Shown: in pieces, positions 58,645 through 64,000 of the stretch
How the letters are laid out: the number at the start of each line of letters is the position of its first letter
How positions within the stretch are numbered: the stretch's first letter is position 1
DNA from: Cristatella mucedo
Lineage: Eukaryota > Bryozoa > Phylactolaemata > Cristatellidae
Direction: 5' to 3'
DNA: 64,000 nucleotides
NCBI GenBank assembly: GCA_009760855.2
Contig: WPIO01000064.1
Span: 124,001 to 188,000, forward strand
Notes under the pieces: model-generated
Seen by the model: only the letters and a program-made list of their open reading frames with translations
What the model was told of the DNA's origin: nothing
The model's database searches: none
Translations under genes and position numbers: made by a program

Positions 58645-58766
58645 CGAGGTGTAGGTAAACGATTTATTTCAGAAAAGCGGGTGGTACAATGATTAGCCCG
58701 GTAGGAGAGTAGATCTGACAGGTAGGCTGGAGCCAAAGAGTGGAGGGACCTTAAAGTGAGCGACAG
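58645..58766 (-). mobile_element. LINE-A internal fragment, inverted
   Basis: On the - strand it reads as LINE-A coding remnant (CACTCTTTGGCTCCAGCCTA, then ACCACCCGCTTTTCTG) ending ATCGTTTACCTACACCTCG. Its first 17 bases are the reverse complement of 58290-58306, so the preceding LINE-A piece is flanked by a 17-bp inverted repeat. Confidence 0.65.
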
Positions 58767-58785
58767 AAATTAAATAAATTATAAT

Positions 58786-58917
58786 TCATTGGTATAGCAC
58801 CCTAAGAGAACTTAATCTCTATTCAGGCGCCTAACATATGCCACCGGGCTCGAGCCTACGACCTCGGCCAGACTTTAATCAGGGCGATCACCTTAACCAC
58901 TGGGAAAAACCAGTGAT
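58786..58917 (-). mobile_element. SINE1 copy
   Basis: The + strand shows ATAGCACCCTAAGAGAACTT, CTATTCAGGCGCC, the reverse B box GGGCTCGAGCCTAC and the reverse A box CCTTAACCACTGGGAAAAAC. Confidence 0.8.
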
Positions 58918-58984
58918 CCTAGCTATACTTAAAAAAAGGCACTTAGCGATTTCTTGATGAAAAAAATAAAAGCTTAGGTGATTT

Positions 58985-59045
58985 AACTGCTTCGTTTATA
59001 TAGCAGCAGAAGAGCCTTTGTGGCTATTAACACCACTCGCGGTAT
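58985..59045 (-). mobile_element. SINE2 fragment
   Basis: Only the reverse body end remains: TATAGCAGCAGAAGAGCCTT and GCTATTAACACCACTCGCGG. Confidence 0.5.
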
Positions 59046-59504
59046 GCGGAGTGAGCCGTATGAATAGACTGGCACTTGTTCCCTTTCAGCTGAACGGCTG
59101 GCGGAAACCTGGATAAACTATCTATGAAAAGGCGCCATTCTGCAGGTGATTCCAAAGTCCTAAACTAGAGGGTCCACATTGTTGCAAGAGCACAGCCCTA
59201 CCTCGCTGACATAAGAAATTAGAAAAAGTTAGCCACGCTTTCTCTGACCTCTTTAACACTTTCATCCAACCAGTTCCTTAGCTTGAACGTAGATATAGGA
59301 AACTCTCCACTCGACCATGTAAGACGCAGGTTTCTGACAAAATCGTAGAGGTCTTAATGGTGGAAATAATGACGTTTTCTCTGCAGCCGCATCTGTGAAA
59401 TCCGAATCGGACCTGCAATATATTGCCGCTGTCTCACTTGCGGGTATCTCGTGAATATGGCTGATACATTTCAGGTAGGGTATTGACGTGATTAATTTAA
59501 CGTA

Positions 59505-59795
59505 AATATAATCTATCTCCGTCTGTAAATCCACACAGCCACAAAGACTATGTGGGTGCTACGCAGGAGAGTTTTGTATAGCGCACTCACTGCCTAAGCG
59601 GCTTTCGCTGCGCATTCGGTGGCCAACAGACTTCGTCTCACGCAACAAAAAAAAGTTGGAAGCATAGCAGAGTCAGGAGAGCAGTTGAGGCAATGAGTGG
59701 CATTGAAGTAGCAGCTCAGGACCGCTGAAAAGGATCTGCCATAGCCGGCAGTAGGAAAGTAGTTGTCGTTGCGGAAGTATCTCATCACTTTTGCA
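59505..59795 (-). mobile_element. LINE-B 3' end
   Basis: The + strand shows ATCTATCTCCGTCTGTAAAT, CACAAAGACTATGTGGGTGC and GAGGCAATGAGTGGCATTGA, the reverse complement of the LINE-B 3' region. Confidence 0.78.
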
Positions 59796-60267
59796 ATTCG
59801 AATTCAGCAACGTTTCATCTAAGCTGATGCTCTGCATGTGGTGTTGTGTTTAAAATGACGATCTTATCAATATTCGACAGGCTTCTCCTCAGCACCAACT
59901 GGGAGGCATAACATAGTCTTACGTTGGGATACTTACCTTTCTTCCAGAAACACATTCACGCTGTTACCACTTGCTTGACGGGAGCGAAATTAAGGTTGTA
60001 AATAGTTAAACAATTTCATAAAGATAGCTATAGCAAGCTTTATAAATGGCCTTTTGCGTTAAATAGAGTTACTCAAAATAATCAAAACCCGCAGCCGTAA
60101 TTAAAAAGTACTCGTTGAGGTCAAGTGGTGCTATCTTTCTTTATTGATGAATATTAGAGCTGGAACTCTCGTAAAGAAAAGCAGGATAGAATTGTGAGAT
60201 GCACAGTTGGACATACGCATTTGACCTGCATATTTCGCCTGAAGTGTATGCTGAAACAAACTTCCAG

Positions 60268-60520
60268 GTCACGGTAGAAGTTGAAGACGCCAATGACAAC
60301 GCTCCCGCGATCAAAGGATTAAGAAATCGTGATGGTCAACTTGAAGCAACTGTGTTTGAGAACGCAGCAGTGGACACACTCGTGACTTGTATCTACGCAA
60401 CCGACGAAGATGAGCCCGGCACGAATAATAGCTTAGTGACCTACTCTATCTCATCAAACAGTGGACTACGCATCAATGCGGAAACAGGAGAAGTGAGACT
60501 GGCTTCACCGATTGCACACG
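60268..60520 (+). CDS. Cadherin exon 22, module 4 A exon
   Basis: A 253-base exon, phase 0-1, from CAAACTTCCAG to G|GTAAGC. It encodes VTVEVEDANDNAPAI (calcium linker, with Ile for the usual Phe), VDTLVTCIYATDEDEPG (Cys plus DxD), VTYSISSNSGLRIN and TGEVRLASPIA. Like the other A exons it lacks an XEX motif after TGEV. Confidence 0.94.
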
Positions 60521-60889
60521 GTAAGCAGTCTCTGAGTGGTTTCCTGGTGCTGGCTGAAAGACTCGCGAAGTGCAAACAGCTTGACGAGCCCTGTTTGTTC
60601 CTGATCGAATGAGTCTTGCAACTCCGTCTGCATGTCTCTTACACCTGGTCTAGCGGCTCGGACACCGGTAGGAAATGTACGATGCGAGAAGCCGTTAAAG
60701 ACCATATCGCTTGATCTTTACATAGCAGCAGCTGCTGGGATAAATTTTCCTCACTGGCGAATTAAGGCTCTGCAAAGCGGACGGATGATTTCTGGGCACT
60801 TGACGGTCGTCTGACGTTTCGCGAACGTTAGAATTGTATTAAAATCTTTCCGTGCATTTATTATTAAGTGAAACCAACGTATTTTACAG

Positions 60890-61054
60890 AGACAACAAAC
60901 ATATCCGCAGAAGTGACTGCCGTCGATCGTGGAATTCCGCCTCAACGGTCAAACGTCAGTAGCCTTTTGGTGAAAGTAATTCAAACTGTTGACGTCGGCA
61001 TAGAGTTCGTCAAGGCAAATTACTTGTCAACGGTTCCTGAACATTCAAAAGTTG
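60890..61054 (+). CDS. Cadherin exon 23, module 4 B exon
   Basis: A 165-base exon, phase 1-1, from CGTATTTTACAG to G|GTGAGT. It encodes TTNISAEVTAVDRGIPP, SSLLVKVIQTVDVGIEF and YLSTVPEHSKVG. The linker QTVDVGIEF lacks the NDN calcium ligands. It is three bases longer than the other B exons but has the same phases. Confidence 0.92.
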
Positions 61055-61526
61055 GTGAGTAAGGTTCATCGCTCTTACTTCAAGCTGGATAAAATTCTTT
61101 ACAATGTTAGATCCCAGGAGGATAGGCAAGAAATAATATCAGGAACAGCCGCACCAAGACACCTAGTCGCTAGCTACTTCGATAATCAACCGTTAATGGT
61201 TATTATTTTGAGAATCGAGCATTACGAGCATGTGCCCGTCCCTACTCTTTGGAATCACATTTAGGTGACGTAATATGACAGTTTACGTTCGCACCGAGGT
61301 AAAAGTAACGAGGGTGGCTAGAATTGTTTATCGACTGCAAGTGATTTTCACGGATTACGCATTACTTCACTAACTTATTCATATCCTTTTGTAATTTGAT
61401 TGAGGCTCACTCATTTTACTGTTCCGCTAATATATCGGTGTTTATCTCACCCAAATGACCGGCTGGAACGCGATTGAGACCATTACAGTGCATCCTAATT
61501 AACCATTCACTACTTATCCGCTTTAG

Positions 61527-61741
61527 GGACACAGATCGTCACTGTGGCTGCCAAAGTGAACGGTAGCACGTCTGCAACAACGAGATATTTCTTGCCGAGT
61601 TTAGAAGCGCCATTTAGCGTGAACGAAACATCGGGACTCGTGACAGTCCGAGGAGACCTTGATAGAGAAACTAAAGCGTCGTGGACTTTTCATGTAGGCG
61701 CATCGGACGATTCCGGAACAAGCACTGCCGCTTACACTTTG
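61527..61741 (+). CDS. Cadherin exon 24, module 4 C exon (last exon seen)
   Basis: A 215-base exon, phase 1-0, from TATCCGCTTTAG to TTG|GTAAGT. It encodes IVTVAAKVNGSTSATTRY, APFSVNETSGLVTVRG, DLDRETKASWTFHVGASD and AAYTL. DRE is intact; VNGSTSAT replaces the calcium DxD block and holds an NGS sequon. By the module pattern an A exon should follow, but none is visible before 64000, so the gene continues out of the window. Confidence 0.94.
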
Positions 61742-64000
61742 GTAAGTCTCTTGGACTGATTGTAACGTAGCTGTTGGTGGGTTTGCAGATCTGCAAGTGA
61801 GAGCGCTTCGTTCGGGGAGAATTTCCATAAAATATGTCAACGAAGCCTCAAACTTTAAGAAAAGCCGTTTTCAGCATTTTGCATCAAGAGCTTAATGTGT
61901 CAGAAAGACGACATGCTGAGACCAAAATATTAAGTCACTTACGGCCGTTAAGACTTCGTCAACGACTATATTAGAAATACATCTTTATATTCTTTAAAAC
62001 TTGGAATTGACCACGAAAGGCAAATATCGTTACTATCATTTACAGACGCAAATGCACAGGCCTACAAAAAAAATTGATCCATGTCGCTGACCAAGCCAGT
62101 TTTAGTACAAACTGATTAGTGTGTAGTTAAGTTTAAATTGCATTACCAGGGAAATAACGGATGTCTGTTTGCAGCCGATTATATGCTGGGTATGCAAATA
62201 TTAAGTTCGCGACGTTTTTAACGCATTGATGTAGGATAACCGGTCGTTGTGCTAACTGTTGTTCAGCGCTTGCCACTGCAGCGAAGTGTTTGGCAATCGT
62301 AGTGCCTGAACATTTAAGAGCCGGCGCTTGATGGAAAGTGGCTATTTCTTGGAAGGGTATACAGAATATGCTCACATAATCTGCGCCGGTTCGGCTTAAA
62401 TGTCAATATCTGCAAGTATAGATACATTACCCTGTAGTGTCTTTACTAGTACTTTCACCTCCTCGACACTACGCCCCGATTCAGAGAAAAAGAGCGATTT
62501 TTTGGTCGTTCAAAATTGCAGAATTCACTCACTTTTCTACCTGAAAACATGTGTACCACGTGAAAACGACAGAATACCAGCGAGAAAAGTAACTCGAAAT
62601 ACGTCAGCTTCATGCTATTGAATACATTTGTAAAGGAAATATAAACGTTAGGCATAGATAAAAGATCCCTGTAGAAATAGATAATTTTGGTACAGGATTC
62701 TAATATATGTTGAGATTTCGGCAAGATATTAAACTTTTCGAAATCGTGCTCACGGGTCTTAGTTGAATAGCTGGTATAAGCCTCAATTCGAAATTTCTTC
62801 AGGAGAAAAGCGCATTAGGTTTCACTCTAGCGAACGTCAGTGAACTATAGCAGCAGCCTTGGATTTCCATCATCCTTTCTTCTCAAGGTCCACCAAAGGA
62901 AAAATGATAATTCTCTGTACCCTCTTTTAAACTGTTGCTGTGAAGAAACGGTTTTTTTTGTTTGCTTGTGACCTGCGTCACTTGACATTTCACGCACTGA
63001 ACCCTATCTGTTCTCGTGCAGCCAATGATGTTGCACTTTCGGTAAAAATCATTCGACTCCATTTGAACTACCGAGTGCACGAAATTGTCCACTTACGTAT
63101 AACGGCTATCCAGTTACTCGATTACATAATGAAATTTGTTTGTCTAGCAGAATTCTGCAGCCTAACGACCATGCTGAGTGTGAAAATTGTGTTACCCCCA
63201 GATCACTTGGTTCAGTCACGCCTACGATTGAATATGTATGTATCTATGCATCTTGTGTCATATATACGACGCGGCGAACGAATTATCTCGAGTCTTTACA
63301 AAGTTTAGCCGGCACGTCTATGCTTGGCATCGTAGGCCTGCTTGTCGTCTGCTGCAGAAGTTCAAAATCCTATCATTGTTACGTAACGTGTATCTATTGA
63401 TGATTATATTATTTTTTGCATCTAAAAAATTATATTAAAGCGAGACTTGCCAGCTATTTTAAACTGCAGCTTTATGGGACAGAGTTTTAGCACGTTTCTG
63501 GAGCTGAAAGCTAGGATGCTGTACTCCCAGCAAAGCTTACCTCCTTCCGCCCCTTGTCAGAATAGTTAGACCGCCGGACTGCTCCACTCATCCTTCACGA
63601 TAGTTGGTATTCTAGTGTTGAAATATAATTTCTTTTTACCAAGCCACAATCGAAGGTTTTCTCGCTTTGGGAACTTAAATATGCCGTATTGTTAGAGCCG
63701 ACGACCACTTACAAAGGACGCATTCACCTTGACGCTGGTCCAGGAGAGACCTAGCCAGCCACTGTGCTTTGGATGATTTTCATTCGCAATATGTTTAATT
63801 CGCAATCAATAGGGCATAGATTTTTCTCTAACTTTAAATTAACCTTAGCTAGTGTAATGTCAGATTCTTAGGCGCGGTTAATTTGAGCCGTGCTTGAATT
63901 AGTTTTACTTGCAACCGGCTATGACATGCCAACGAAGAAATCATGCAGCGTGTACTCACGGAACTAATCTCAGGTCAAATCTCGTGAAAACGAACTACCT
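61742..64000. other. Downstream of the last exon seen
   Basis: Presumed intron of the cadherin gene. I searched all three + frames for the expected A-exon motif (V.V...DxNDN.P.F) after an AG and found none. Several open frames between 62400 and 63440 carry no motif I recognise. Confidence 0.5.

Overview
The window is genomic DNA from an intron-rich invertebrate metazoan; I cannot name the species. Evidence for this is a large GT-AG spliced gene on the + strand, several families of non-LTR retrotransposon and tRNA-derived SINE, and long (GA)n and (CA)n microsatellites. Nothing bacterial or viral was found, and no coding gene is supported on the - strand.

The backbone is one cadherin gene that is partial at both ends. 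I traced 24 exons from 8921 to 61741. Their phases join without a conflict: 4067 coding bases, giving 1355 complete codons after the first two bases. They encode only extracellular cadherin (EC) repeats, about 12 to 13 of them; no signal peptide, membrane segment or cytoplasmic tail lies in the window. Two weaker candidate exons (1054-1122 and 1876-2011) may extend the gene upstream.

The gene has two architectures. The 5' part (8921-40138, exons 1-12) has irregular exons. The 3' part (42369-61741, exons 13-24) is four tandem copies of a three-exon module, here called A-B-C (phases 0-1, 1-1, 1-0). Each module encodes two EC repeats. In every module the linker carried by the A exon is a canonical calcium linker (NDN-type motif followed by DxD), fed by a DRE motif from the preceding C exon. 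The linker spanning B to C has lost the calcium ligands from both repeats. The predicted ectodomain therefore alternates calcium-bound and calcium-free linkers. The lost site is often occupied by an N-glycosylation sequon, and each module keeps one cysteine.

The introns and the first 9 kb hold most of the repeats. LINE-A is an L2/CR1-like element whose 3' end forms a GCGCC hairpin followed by (ATT)n. LINE-B is a second L2/CR1-like element ending in (ACATT)n. LINE-C is a single decayed reverse transcriptase fragment. SINE1 is tRNA-like and carries a LINE-A-type hairpin tail; SINE2 is tRNA-like with a different body. There are nested insertions, an apparent twin-priming inversion, and a 58-unit 13-bp minisatellite at 56508-57261. 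The 5.7-kb intron 54563-60267 is the most heavily invaded.

Limits: exon calls come from reading frames, splice signals and cadherin motifs, without alignment or transcript data. Repeat family names are mine, local to this window, and repeat borders are approximate to about 10-20 bases.
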